From: Pempheris klunzingeri
Taxonomy: Eukaryota > Chordata > Actinopteri > Acropomatiformes > Pempheridae
Assembly: GCF_042242105.1 (NCBI RefSeq)
Contig: NC_092019.1
Span: forward strand, 13,016,328 to 13,080,327
DNA length: 64,000 nucleotides
Direction: 5' to 3'
Part shown: piece after piece, positions 39,701 to 51,054 of the stretch
Position numbering within the stretch: the stretch's first letter is position 1
Layout: every line of letters starts with the position of its first letter
Translations under genes and position numbers: made by a program
The notes under the pieces: model-generated
What the model saw: only the letters and a program-made list of their open reading frames with translations
The model's database searches: none
Told to the model about the DNA's origin: nothing

Positions 39701-42700
39701 ATAGAAACAGTCAAGAGCACACAAAGTTCTGGTCCTCCAGAAACATGGGTTCTAGCCAAGAGTTCCTACCCTGGGCAGCAGGTAGTAATGACCCCAACCC
39801 GTGGGTGGAGTTGGAGCTGAGCGATAGACGCACTGTAACAGGTAAAAATGTGTGAATTTATCATTAAAATGACGCTTATCTAAAACATTTCAATACACTT
39901 CAATGAAGCGGTTGAAAGGATATGTCTGATAATATAATACTGAAAAGGCCAAAATCAACAAAGAATTTATCCTACAAATGTACTAATGGTACTATGTATT
40001 ATGTGTCCTCCCTGATATATTTTTAAGATGTCCAAAAACTATTAAAAACATCATATCAGGGAGCCACACGCTTTCATGTTCCTTCATTAAAATGAACAAT
40101 ATTTAGTTTTTACTCAGTACTACATTCAAGGTCCTGTTTATTGTGTGTCAGTCTATTTTTTAATTTCCGCAGTGTCTTGCTGTATTAAATGAAATCACTT
40201 CATCTCAAGTGCCGAGCCAAAAACGTGCTCTCTTTCTTTCAGGAATAATAACGACAGGATCAAACGAGAACTACATAGAATCCTACAGTCTTTTTTTCAG
40301 CAAGGACAGAAAAAATTGGAAGCTTTACAAAGGTGCTCTCAGCAAAGAAAAAAAGGTATGCATTGTACTGTACTCACTGATGTTCATGTGATGTTACTTT
40401 TTGAGTTCCGCAGAGCTGATGTGGTAACTGGGTTTAAACTGTAAGCTCCCCGGTGGTCTCTGTGAATGAGTAACATGGTTGTTGTGGCTCCCAGGTGTTT
40501 CGGGCCTATACCGATGGCCACCTCAGGGTTCTCAACAGCTTTGTTCCTCCGGTGGTGGCTCGCTTTGTACGGCTACAGCCGCTGAGCTGGCATGGCCGAG
40601 CTTCAGCTCAGGTCCAAGTCCTTGGCTGTCCTGTTGCCAAGGCCACACCAAGGTCACGCTCAGCCGCTGGTGGGTATTCTCACTAAACTTAATCTGTTGA
40701 TACAGTCTGTTAAGCAGTGTGAAGTTATGTCTGTACTCCTGATATTATGATCCAACAGAATCTCCATCCATCAAAGTGAACATGGGTACACCACGCCCCG
40801 GCCCCACTCCGACACCCACAGACGGCCCAGTGTTAGTGGAAACAAGACTGAGTGTGTACATGTATTACCCACTAATTTCACATGCGTGTGCAATGAGAAT
40901 GATTATCCTCTTACATTCAACATTGTGTACATTGCAATAAACTGCATTTCCTCCTCACACACTGTTTACTCACTGAGACACTTACTGTCCCTCAGGCTCC
41001 AGTCAGCCGGTCATAGTGGCAGTGGGAGTGGTCCTGGCGCTGATAATGTGCGGCAGTTGTCTGTTAGCTGGAGTCTGGTGGAAGCGAAGGTACTGTGTTT
41101 TAATACTGTTGACTTTTTCTGAATTCATCTATTGAATACAATTTGCACACACCCTAATTGGAGTACTTCACTCTATATTAAAAGCTATTATTTGATTCAT
41201 ACCTTAGTAATTTTGGTGACAGCCAAAGATAACGAGCTTGATAATGATTATTTTTATTTTTGATTAATTTGCTGGTAATTTGTTTTTTCAATTAAATCAG
41301 AAATTTTAAAAAAAATTTGAGTGAGAAATGACAGAAATTCCAAATCGATGATTGAAATATTTATTGACCGATTTGTCATTTAATTGTTTGAGCTCTAGTG
41401 AGGATGATTCAGTAGCCACAGTGTGTACTTAAATGCTTTGTGTTCATCTCCTTCTCCATGTAGGAAAAAGGATTCACAGATGAAGTACTCCTTACCAACA
41501 AGTAAGTCAAGCGCTCTTCGACCTTTTTCTGGTACTTTTCAACCTTCTGTTAAAAAGCCTCTGACTATATTCATTTGTGTGTCAAGTAGGTTGTCAGAGT
41601 TTCCAGGCAAAGGGTCTCCCCTGCCCACAATCAGAGCTCATCTCCTACCCTCTGGAGCGAAATGTCCATGATGCTCTACCTAGCCCTCCTCTTAATGGTG
41701 AGAGTTCATACTTACAGCTGCTATTATCAGCTGCTGCTTTTTTCCTAGCCCTTTTCACTGCCCATTCAGAGGTTACTGCTGATGTTAAGTTGTGAACTCT
41801 GCCTTCGCTGCTCCATATTTCCTGCTCTAACAATCTCTGGCTTCAGTGGTCAGTTTGAGGAGCTCATGCCAGGCCTGACAGGCAAACAGCTCTCTCCACG
41901 GGCTGTCCATTCTTTCCCCTGGCTCAGCCCATCACCCAGTCGCAGTATAAACATTCCTTTCTTTGGTCCACAGAGCCTTTCTGAAAGAGACCCTTTAATT
42001 GGAGCTCGATAAAGGGCGCTCAGCCTACTCCCCCTCCACACCACCAGCCCTCCTCACTGCCTCCCCCGTCCCTTCCCCCACTGTGGGGGCCCTTCACTGA
42101 GAGGTCCAGTGATAAACAGGACAGAGGGTCAAAGCTAAGACAATCAAAGCCCTCACTTGAAGCCTGTCTAATTAAAATAGCTCTGGCTCTGAGGCTCCCC
42201 GTGGGCTCTCAAGTAAGGTCTAGGCCTCCCACACCACAGAGCTCCTCTGTAGGGGCGAAGAGTACAGTCTGGTTCAATCTGAGTACGACTCTGTCAGCCC
42301 CTGTCCCTGTGATTAGAGGAGACATTGTTGGTGGCCAAGACACTCATGCAGGGGCTCAACATTGGCCTGGTATGAGACTGCTATTGAGTAGAAAAGAAGC
42401 ATTTCCCAGAAATTGCAGCACAAGATGCAAATAAGTAATTGATCATAGAGGAATTTTTACCTTAACTGAAGGATACTGCTGTGAGGTATAGTTGATGTTT
42501 TCTTACCCATTTAATGACATTTTCCATCACAATGATGGGAGTAGTAGTGAGGTATGTATCAAAGTGTGTTTTAAAGCTCATAAAATGTCTCATATTTCCC
42601 TCATATAGTGGCTAATCCTAACGCTGATGAATGATGCGTTTAGTAAGAGAGATATAGAACTAAAATGGGTAAACCTTCCCTGACATGTCTGTTTGAAAGT

Positions 42701-45296
42701 CCTCCTAAGGCATGAGCCTAAAGTTAAGAATTTTATCACAGTATTTTAAAGGTGCCTTAAGGTAATTATGTGGTTTTAAAGATTATACTTTAATCCTGGT
42801 GAATTTGAGGGTTACATTAGGTGGCATTAATGGATTGAATTCAAATTTTTTTTTACAGGGTAAAGCCACTAAGAATAAGGTCTCTGTATGAGTTGTACAG
42901 GGATACACTAAACAGGTGTAACAATTTTTTTTTTTCCCATGATAAAACACTTAATTGCTACCAAGAGTTGAAAAGTGAAACACAACAAATAAATCATAAC
43001 AAGGACAGAGTTAAAACAGTTACCAGTTAAAACCATCACATTCAGCTGTTCATGTTTCAGTGACTGTGAGAAACTTACATTCTTAGCTTAGCACAAAGCC
43101 TGCAAACAGGGAGACACAGCTAGCCTGGCTCTGGCCAACAGGAACAAAATCAGCCCAGCAGCACCTCTAAAGCTCCCCAATTAACACATCATTTCTTGCT
43201 TGTTTAATCTGTACAAAAACTGTGTAAGTGTAAAAATGACTATTCACGCATTACAAGGGATCATGTACCAGACTATTTCTTGGCTGGGGCCAGTAACATC
43301 CTGGACTCTGCACTGGTTGCCTGGTGACTGCCCTGAGCTGGCAGCACCTACAGAAATGACCAGTGTTGGTCAAGTTACTTGGAAATAGTAATAAGTTACT
43401 GATTACTGATTACTTCTCCAAGAAAGTAATCCAGTTACTTTACTGATCACTTACTTTTATAAGTAATTAGGTACTTTAATTACTTTACTTAGTTACTTTT
43501 CAAAAACATGATGCACAACCTGAATACACTATAAAGCGATAGACCTTTCAGCCTAATTCTATTCTTTCTGCATATTCCATTATAGAAAATTGAATCAAAT
43601 GAAACTGTCTTTTTTAAAACTTGTTTTATCAGTTTCAGTCTTTTAACTTTATGCACATTGCATCACTAAGTCCTGTCGCTCTCAAGTCTATTTTCACCTG
43701 TTTAGCAGGAGAGGGGCCCTCGAAGTTTCGCCCGGTGGAACTGGATGTGGTAGCCGCAGCGGGCATGTCGGTGGGGGGAACCGGGGGTTTGACATTCCCG
43801 TGCCGGCTAGCTAGGTGCTTGGTTAAATTTGAGGTGGAATTTTTTGATGTGGATAAAGGTTTTCTTCCCACGCACAGTGAACAGCGGACGCTAATATTTT
43901 TGTCACCTTTTACCGAGTCAAACTCAAAGTAATGCCGGTACTTCCAACCATTAAACGCGGTATGTTCCTGCTCTCTCCCGCGCTCCATGTTGTCTCTTGT
44001 TCTTCACTTCACCTGTCTGTTGTTTACCACTGACGTCGCGCCGCTAATACGTCATTGTCACGAGACAGTCTCACAAAACAAAATCACGATTTAGTAACGC
44101 AGTAACGCAGCCTGAAAGTAACAGTAATCTAATTACTGTTTTTGCAATTGTAATCCCTTACTTTACTCGTTACTTGAAAAAAGTAATTAGATTACAGTAA
44201 CGCGTTACTTCTAACGCGTTACTGCCCATCAGTGGAAATGACGGTACCACAAACTGAATATGTAAGATTAATTTTGGACTGAAACTGAACTGGCTCTTGA
44301 TGGTGATTTTAGCTGATACCCGTGCCAATGTTTAAAGGTCCCATATTCTGCTAATTTTCGAGTTCATACTTGTATTTGGAGGTCTACTTTAACAGCTTTA
44401 CAGGGTTTAATGTTCAGTGAAAATATTTTTTTCACAGCAGGCATTCCTGCTGCAGCTGTTTCAGCCTCTGTCTGAACGCTTTGTTTTGAAGGAACAGAAC
44501 AATCTGCTGCTTCACTGTCATCTTGAACGTCTTCGTGTTACCAGGAACTGGAGTTAGTGAGGAAATTATATAATGGTGGACAGGAGGTTTTCAGTGGGCG
44601 AGGACAGTCAGCCTGCTGAGGGGCTGGAGGAGGTCACATGATCAACAGATCCTCTTATGACATCATAAAGGGGGCCAAATCTAAACTGAGTGTTTTCACA
44701 CACATTTACTGAAAGTTGGAGCAGAAGAAACGGAGAGAGGGTGGTCTTTTCTCAGAGTTTGGCAATCTATAGGCACACCAGGGACGCACATTTATGCTGA
44801 AAAGGCATTAAAAAGTGCATTTTGCATAATACGGAACCTTTTAATGAATCTCCAATTAACAGATATATATATTTTTTTACTCATCTTTCCAGACTACGCC
44901 GAGCCTGCTGTTGCAGCTATTGGACCGAAAGTTGGGTCAACATTTAGGCCCTCCTCAGATGAAGGCTACACCGCCCCCTTCACCTTCAACCATTATGACA
45001 CTCCAGGCAACCTGCCAGAGTATGCGGAGCCTCTTCCCCCAGAGCCCGAGTATGCCACCCCATTCAGTGAGCAGCCTTCAGAGTCTCATGGACCTCTTGC
45101 GCCAGCACCCGCCGCTGGTACCAGGACAATATCTGGCCACGCTCAGTACGACTGCCCCTCACACAGGATGCTGTCTAATGGCTACTGCACTCCTGCTCTA
45201 CACGCCAGTGGCCCACGACCAGTCAGTGTGGTCTATGCCGAGCCCAAGTCATGTGACTCTTTACTACAGAAGCACACGTACGAGGAGCCCTTGTGA
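33709..45296 (+). CDS. dcbld2: Discoidin, CUB and LCCL domain-containing protein 2-like receptor
   Basis: Fifteen coding exons: 33,709-33,811; 36,619-36,840; 37,560-37,697; 38,824-38,875; 38,965-39,037; 39,134-39,267; 39,403-39,440; 39,650-39,841; 40,243-40,355; 40,495-40,669; 40,759-40,851; 40,996-41,089; 41,464-41,501; 41,590-41,697; 44,893-45,296. Total 1977 nt, 658 aa. Order: signal peptide (1-about 33), CUB (about 36-154, [29 protein letters not shown]), LCCL (about 155-250, ISCL, YCPAGC, GYRDTSVLC, LGGHV), F5/8-type C (about 254-413, [22 protein letters not shown]), Pro/Thr-rich stalk, transmembrane helix (about 448-472, [15 protein letters not shown]) and a cytosolic tail with nine YxxP motifs. 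In this family, YxxP tyrosines recruit CRK/CRKL SH2 domains. CGHTVLGxESGTL, IITTGS and YAEPLP favour DCBLD2 over DCBLD1. Donors of exons 6 and 11 are weak (GTGTGT), so these two borders are less certain. Shorter than human DCBLD2. Confidence 0.9.
33812..36618. other. dcbld2 intron 1
   Basis: The 2.8-kb first intron starts with GTAAGAAAAA and ends TTTTTGTTTCAG. It holds a poly(T) run near 34,396-34,415 and one reverse-oriented GGGCTGCAA-type repeat. No exon is seen. The 124-codon minus-strand frame at 35,006-35,380 has no motif and no splice context. Confidence 0.6.
36078..36311 (-). repeat. GGGCTGCAA-type dispersed repeat, reverse orientation
   Basis: It ends AATAGTTGCAGCCC, the reverse complement of GGGCTGCAACTATT, and begins near GGCAATTAATCAGTTAGTCG. 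It is the same family as 25,750-26,009, inserted in dcbld2 intron 1. Confidence 0.6.
38736..38779. repeat. Perfect inverted repeat, 19-bp arms, 6-base loop
   Basis: The left arm ACTCCTGTAGACTAATTCA (38,736-38,754) and right arm TGAATTAGTCTACAGGAGT (38,761-38,779) pair without mismatch around TAAGTT. It lies in dcbld2 intron 3, 45 bp before the LCCL exon at 38,824. Confidence 0.95.
41249..41400. repeat. Possible decayed copy of the GGGCTGCAA-type repeat
   Basis: Words TGATTATTTTTATTTTTGATTA, read as two overlapping pieces, plus GCTGGTAATTTG and AATGACAGAAATTCCAAATC resemble the family. The ends are not preserved. It lies in dcbld2 intron 12. Confidence 0.35.
41698..43030. other. dcbld2 intron 14, left part without recognised element
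   Basis: It begins with the donor GTGAGAGTTC. The stretch 41,800-42,430 is GC-richer than the rest of the intron and has short open frames on the plus strand, but no acceptor/donor pair gives sequence resembling the DCBLD tail. An unannotated alternative exon or conserved noncoding element cannot be excluded. Confidence 0.5.
43030..43345. repeat. Teleost dispersed repeat (GCTAGCCTGGCTCTG type)
   Basis: It carries the successive words AGCTTAGCACAAAGCCTGC, ACAGCTAGCCTGGCTCTGGC, CAGCACCTCTAAAGCTCCCC and GACTATTTCTTGGCTGGGGC. I recognise this order from many percomorph introns. No family name is claimed. The hAT element at 43,361 inserted just to its right. Confidence 0.55.
43361..44234 (-). mobile_element. 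hAT-superfamily element with BED-finger fragment
   Basis: An 874-bp element flanked by a perfect 8-bp target duplication, GAAATGAC, at 43,353-43,360 and 44,235-44,242. The outer ends are short imperfect inverted repeats (CAGTGTTGG on the left, CACTGATGG reading inward from the right), followed by AGTTACTT/AGTAAC-rich subterminal sequence on both sides. Eight-base duplications and this end structure are typical of hAT transposons. It sits in dcbld2 intron 14. Confidence 0.9.
43635..43988 (-). pseudogene. BED zinc-finger N-terminal fragment of a ZBED/hAT transposase
   Basis: The 117-codon frame starts MERGREQEH and holds a BED finger: aromatic [14 protein letters not shown], then HLASRH, with the linker STSNLTKHL shared by hAT/ZBED proteins. 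The catalytic RNase-H-like core and dimerisation domain are absent, since the frame stops and the element ends soon after. It is the 5' coding piece of an internally deleted, non-autonomous copy. It lies antisense within dcbld2 and no host function is indicated. Confidence 0.8.
44334..44842. mobile_element. MITE-like element with AAAGGTCCCATATT-type inverted ends
   Basis: The left end AAAGGTCCCATATTCTGC and the right end, read inward as AAAGGTTCCGTATTATGC, form imperfect terminal inverted repeats. Inner words ATGACATCATAAAGGGGGCC and AAATCTAAACTGAG match a repeat I recognise from teleost introns. TTTAA-like bases occur at both borders but the target duplication is not clear. The right end is only 50 bp from the acceptor of the last dcbld2 exon. 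Confidence 0.7.
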
Positions 45297-47170
45297 ACAC
45301 AGAAATCTGAGAGACTAAAATGTGTGTTGGGACCAGAGGACCACTCAGGGTGACCTCACGTGGACACTAAACTGGACTGTGCTGTCCAGACTGTACTAAC
45401 GCTGACAGAGCTGAACCTCCAGGGAGTGATGCACCCAAAGCTGAGAAATCACTTTGGACTACTATGCATATTTGAGGATACTCCACCCAGAGTACACAAT
45501 GAACTGAGAGCCATAGAGATGCAAATATTTCCTCCCAGGAAGTATGTAGATGTACAGTGGAAATATCCTGTGATGCACAGGAGGAAATGCAGGTTCAGTG
45601 GTGTCTCAGAGATACTGTTTATTGATGAAATGTTTAATCACAAGCTGCACTTTCAGAAAACACATACATAAATGTATGTTTCAGTCTATTTAACAGGTTA
45701 ATGCAACAAAAAAAAAAAAAAGTGGATTGAATATGTTACTTGTCCTCACAAAACATTGTATTCACAATGTATAATTTCAACTTGTTCTTGTAAAAGAAAA
45801 AACATTTTAAAGAAGCACTATAAAAGGTACACTTTAACAAAGTGGTTAAGATTGTTGCTATGGTCATGTATAACCACTAGGTGGCTCTCTTGAATTTTAA
45901 ACGTCTAACAATAATGAATTCTGTAATTGTTTGCCTACTGGTTCTCTTTCCTTTGATTATTGTTATCTATTTCTAACATACACAGGCGCATGGATGATAG
46001 TATAACACAGAAAGGCACAACAGGTAAGGTGGTGTTGCGATTAGGATGGAGGACTTTCCTTCACGTGGGTGAAAGCCCCTGGGATTCAACCTACTGCAGT
46101 GTCCTTGAGCACGACACACATACCTCAACCAAACTCCACATCTGCTGTCATGTTGTTTCCCACCATTCTGGGAAAGCAGAGATTTATTTTCCCTTTTGAG
46201 GGCTTAAGTGTCTCAAAATCTTAACATTAAAAACCAATTCCAGCATGTGGCTTTCATGTTATTTATTAGGCTTTTGCCACTGAGAGAAACACTTCAGTAT
46301 TAATTATAATTAGCTCTGTATTCTCTAATTTTCAATTCCATGCAAAGACTACTGGATATTCTTTGATTTCTCAATGATAAATATAGGTCTTTCCTAGATT
46401 CCTAAGACTCTTAAACTAAATAAACCAATGTGACGTTGCTTCTGTTCACACAGATCACCTAAGAGGAAAAATACAAAAGAAGAAGAAAGCATAACATAGG
46501 AAATTGTACTTTTCTGTATTACAAGACTCCTCATACGAGGGTCAGGTGGCAGTGAGAAGTCCTCATGTATATTTGAAAATGTTACAAGACCCTAAAAAAT
46601 GTGATCTTTTTAGAAATGTTTTGAAAAGCTTTGTGGTGTCACATTTAGTTGATTCGCTAAACTCCACTGCTGAATAAGGCACAAGAAAACAACTGTATTA
46701 AGTGAAACACTTTAGGAGCCGGCCTGGTGCAATAAGGTGTTTAAGGTTACTTTAAGATAGACTTCAAGCCTGTGGCAGTGATGGCGATGAATCTGCACAA
46801 ACAGGCCAATTGATTCCTCGCTAATAGAAAAATGTCGACGGGCGTCTGAAGTATAAACTTCTGTTAAATCATGAATCACAAGCTTTTTTTTGTTATGGCG
46901 TGATTGACTTTCTCAATATAAAATGTACAGAACCTTTCCTTAAAATGCTTTGAAGTGTCAAAAATTTGTAATAGAAAAGCTTAATTGAAGTTCAAATAAT
47001 AAGAAGCTTGAAAAGAGGTAATGCTATATCAAGGGTTTTTGATAAGAATAATTAATAACTGCAGAATATATTTCACAAATAATTTGAACACATAAAACAG
47101 TTTTAACCACTGTTTAGATGCTTCAATGTTGTTTATGCTCGGCCTCTTTTAATGTACCGGCAACATTCGT
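45297..47170. other. dcbld2 3' UTR and tail-to-tail intergenic region
   Basis: The dcbld2 transcript presumably continues past the stop; an AATAAA lies at 46,419-46,424 on the plus strand and an ATTAAA near 46,226. On the minus strand an ATTAAA near 47,148 lies just after the zinc-finger gene's stop codon. No further gene is seen. Confidence 0.5.
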
Positions 47171-49181
47171 TCACTCTCCACTGTTATCACGGACCCTCTC
47201 GTTTGTGCTCGACTCTTTCCTCTGCACCTCCTCCTCCTCCTCTCTGCCCTCAGACGAGTAGTGCATCACACTCTGGTGTCTGTTCCTGGACGGGGCGTCC
47301 TTAAAACGCAGCCCACAGTCTTCACATGCATACAGAAGCCCCTCTCTGTTACTGCCTGGGTTTGCTCGCTCTGACTGGGATTTGCTGCCATCACGGCCGA
47401 GCAGAGCGGAGCCAGGATTAGTTGGAGAATCTCTGGAATTTGGAGCTGAGTGTGAGTTTCTACCTGGGCTGCTGGGTGCATTGAGCCCAGTGCTGGCTGG
47501 AGGAAAAGTCCTGGGACGCCCAGGCAGACAGCCACGGCCCGCTGGTTCCCCAGCACCAGTTTCTCCGGCATGTTCGGGGGCCAGTCCGTGCACTGTGCGA
47601 TAGTGGAAGCGGATCCCGGAGCGGTTGGAGAAGCCTTTTCCACAGACGCTGCAGATGAAGGGCCTCTCTCCTGTGTGGATGCGGGTGTGGATCTTGAGAG
47701 CTCCCGACTGGGTGAAACATTTCCCACACTCACTACAGCGGTAGGGCTTCTCTCCTGTGTGGGTCCTCTGATGGGCCCGGACCCCGGCCAGATGGGGAAA
47801 TCCCCTGCCACAAAATCCACAAGAGTATGGCCTCTCGCCCGTGTGAATCCGCCTGTGGATCTTCAGAGCCCCCGACTGGCTGAAACTCTTCCCGCAGTCG
47901 GAGCAGGTGTAGGGCCGAGCGCCAGTGTGCACGTTGAGGTGGATGCGGAGGTTGCTGTGCGAGTTGAAGGTCCTGCCACACTCTGTGCAGAGGAAGCCGG
48001 ACGGTTTGTGGGCGTGCTCGGAGCGCTGGTGCTGCAGCAGCTGGGACGGTCTGGGAAAAGAGGCAGAGCAGTGCATGCAGGGATGTAGCGACAACATGGT
48101 CATAGCCGCCCTGCCTCTTTCCTCTTGTTGCTGAGTGTGTGTTTGTCTGTGGCACGCCTGAGTGCAGGCAGGGAAGGAGTGCTGGCAAGACAAGCAGGGA
48201 AAAGTGCCCGAGATCTGTGGAGCTTGAGAGCGGGCGAGCTGAGGGCAGGGCAGACAGGATGTTATGGGACAGTGGTGGTGATGAAAATGATGGGCGTGGG
48301 TGTGAGAGAATGGGGAGTTTGTGCCCTCCTGGTGGCTCAGTATCTGGGCGCAGGTTTGTAGACTGCGCTGGCAACACAAGCAGGGAAACATGGAGAGGTG
48401 GGACAAAGAGCCTGAGGACGCTCTGGCAGGAGGAGTGCCTGAGTCCTGGTTCGAGCTCCGAGTCCCTCTGTCTGCCTCCTTCCTCAGCTGTTGGCTGGAC
48501 GGCCTGGTCTCTAGCTCAGATGTGGTGGTGCTGCTTGGTTCAGTGTCCGGTAAGGGGTGGCACGCCGCCTCCAAGGACATGGATTGTCTGGGCTTTAAAG
48601 TCTCAAAGGAGGAAGCGGTATAAGGGCAGCGAGGGCAGGTGCAGGCATAATGCACATCTAAGCATAAAAAAAAAAACATAAATTACAATAAAATTAAAGT
48701 ATTTGCAAGAAATTGGATGAATTATGTTGAGCTCTAACCTCTCCTGTCTCTGGCCTCTCCCTTCCTCTGTCGGCTCGGCTCTGCCTCTGCCGTGTCCTGG
48801 GAAGGTCGAGACAGTGGTAGGGGTCCGAGTGAAGCACCTTTGAAGCCCAGAGCCTCTGCACCACCGGCACCAGCACCCTCACCTGCAACAGCCAGGCTCC
48901 ACGCTGCGCTTAGCACATCTGGCTGATCCTTCGAGCTGTTTCCAGATGTCATAAGGTCACCAATGAACTGATGCATCTCCATCCAGGAGCACTGACCATG
49001 CTGCAAGAAGCACAAGGCAGAGTCGCAGAGTCAGAGCGCGTTTGGTGTGTAAAGAAAAAAAAAAAGAGGTCAAAACGCTTCGTGGCTTCAGCTGAAAACA
49101 TTGGCTCCTTCTAATCAAAAGCGACTGATTCAAAGATCGGGGTCGCCTACTTACAACGTCGCTGCACTTGTCTTTGTCCAT
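47171..49181 (-). CDS. C2H2 zinc-finger protein, 543 aa
   Basis: Three coding exons: 49,155-49,181; 48,883-49,000; 47,171-48,657, joining in frame (1632 nt). Start MDKDKCSDV, then [16 protein letters not shown] and a Ser/Thr-rich, low-homology N-terminal half with three degenerate CxxC repeats (FPCLCC, FPCLSC, HPCMHC; the third completes a finger). Five fingers run in tandem at about residues 270-405 ([50 protein letters not shown]), four of them joined by HTGE/ARP-type linkers. This arrangement is typical of sequence-specific DNA binding in the nucleus. One more finger ([10 protein letters not shown]) lies near residue 491 before an acidic tail. No KRAB, SCAN or BTB domain is visible. I do not recognise the ortholog. 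A second donor at 48,739 would retain 48 in-frame codons. Convergent with dcbld2. An ETS-like ACCCGGAAAT lies upstream at 49,341-49,350. Confidence 0.85.
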
Positions 49182-51054
49182 GAATGTAAACACACGCCGC
49201 TGCTGTCGCCGGATCGTCGGCTTAGCTGAACGTCAACGATTTCAAGATGTCAGAGACACACACAATACACATGTTCTTTATTATGTTACACCTCCACTGT
49301 CGCTTACTCCTGTTAAAACACGTCACCTGGCAAACAGTGTATTTCCGGGTTCTTTAGTCATGTGACAGGAGTTGTAGCCCCCCCCACTTTTTTTCCCCCA
49401 CTAAAAAATGTATTTAAAACGTACTTTATATACAGTTTGTGGTTGAATATATTATGATTGATTATATAGAAAGACATGTTTGAAGATATTTCAAAATATA
49501 CAAGAAAAATGAAAAATTATTATTATACTTATTTCAATAATACTGTAAATAAAAAAAAGTACTTGTGTTTGCCAAATTTAGGACATTTCAAGATGTAGTT
49601 TTACAGTTACACTTTTTAAAGCCTTTTATTTAATAGTAGTTCCTATATGCATGTTTCCTTCAAGAAAACAGGGGCGAGCAATTTGCATCCATGAATAAAG
49701 CTTCTGGGGGGGGAAATACAATTAAGCTGCAAAACTGTTGAGCAAAATTGTGCAAATTGAAATTAAATTATAAAATTGTGCAATACCACCAGCATATTAT
49801 GGTAATACAGAATCCACGCTAAAAGTTCGTTTTGTGACAAATCTAAACATCTAAAAATCTAATTTTTTCAACTGTTAACTTTTTAGTTTTTCCAATCAAA
49901 AGCAAATTTTCCCCAAATTTTAAAGTTGTGTAATCATGATGGAGCCTGATCAGAATAACACACAAGACTCACTTATTAAATGCCACAAGCACGATACAGT
50001 TAATCCTGATAAGGAAAACTGGCAGTTCTATTGAGTTTTCCGTCAGGATTTTCTGTATAATAATGATCTGCTACATATGATGGAAGATCTCAATGAAAGG
50101 ATATTTGAGTGTTGATGCTATTGTCCAGTCTAACTATCACTTGAGAAGGATCAAGATTGAACCTTCCAGCTCAATATTTAGACATATTTTTCATTAAAAT
50201 ACTTACCTGATTCAGTGGATGTACGGTTGTGTTTCTCAGTTTTCCTGTCCGCACAGCAATTGAAATAACAATAAATTAACAATAAGAAAATGATGATACG
50301 ATATCAACCAAGCTTACATCGTGGTCAAATGTTTATTTGTTTTTAGAAAAAACATCAAAAAAATACCTGCAGACAGTAAATATTCAGCAAATGTAAATCA
50401 CCAGGTGACAGTGTCACATTAAACTGATCAGTACTATTATTCATTAAATAGTCAACCTAGTATTAAAGATCAAGCTCCTACACACATAGTTTCAAGTTTT
50501 CAGTTGAATACTAAAAAAAAAAATCCAGTGTTTTCACTCAACTTAAAAAACGTTAACAAACCTAAGGATTCAGTTTCCCACAGAAATACAAGTACGTAAC
50601 ATAGAAATCAGGAATGTGTTTTATACTGTAAGAAATCCTGCACGGTGTTGCATAGGCTTCACGACTGTTTGAATTACCACTTTACTGTGATGACCTGAGC
50701 CACAAGCTTTACCCCAAAATGCAAATACAAAAGCTATATTGAGCGAAAGCTTGGAAAGTGTCGTTTAAATTACAGAAGAAACAAAAAAGGAAAAAAAAAG
50801 CCACACAGTCCGACTGCTACAAAGACACTGGAAATCTTCCACAGTCTATTTATAAAAGTGGAAAGTAAAGTAAAAAAATCTCTGCTTTGTCAAGTAACAG
50901 TATGATGGCAGAAATACTTCTTAGAGATTTATGCAGTATTGAATAGTACATCATTCTGGCTGTAGAAGAACATATTTGGTTTACATGGCTACCAGTCAGA
51001 CTCCTCCTCCAGCAGGGAATGACGGAAATGTAATCTCTTTTTTTAATTCTGCCC
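49182..51054. other. Promoter of the 543-aa zinc-finger gene and AT-rich intergenic region
   Basis: Within the first 180 bases upstream of the ATG (minus strand) lie an ETS-like core (49,341-49,350) and TCATGTGAC. The rest is AT-rich and includes the probable 3' UTR of the next gene, with AATAAA on the minus strand at 50,332-50,337. No coding exon is seen. Confidence 0.5.

Noticed and set aside
43361-44234. Reading the repetitive AGTTACTT segment as a viral or LTR element
   Set aside because: Eight-base target duplication, short inverted ends and a BED finger identify a hAT DNA transposon; there is no LTR, primer-binding site or reverse transcriptase.
47266-48681. Long overlapping frames on both strands within the 543-aa zinc-finger exon
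   Set aside because: They are GC-driven shadows of the real finger-coding frame and have no motifs of their own.
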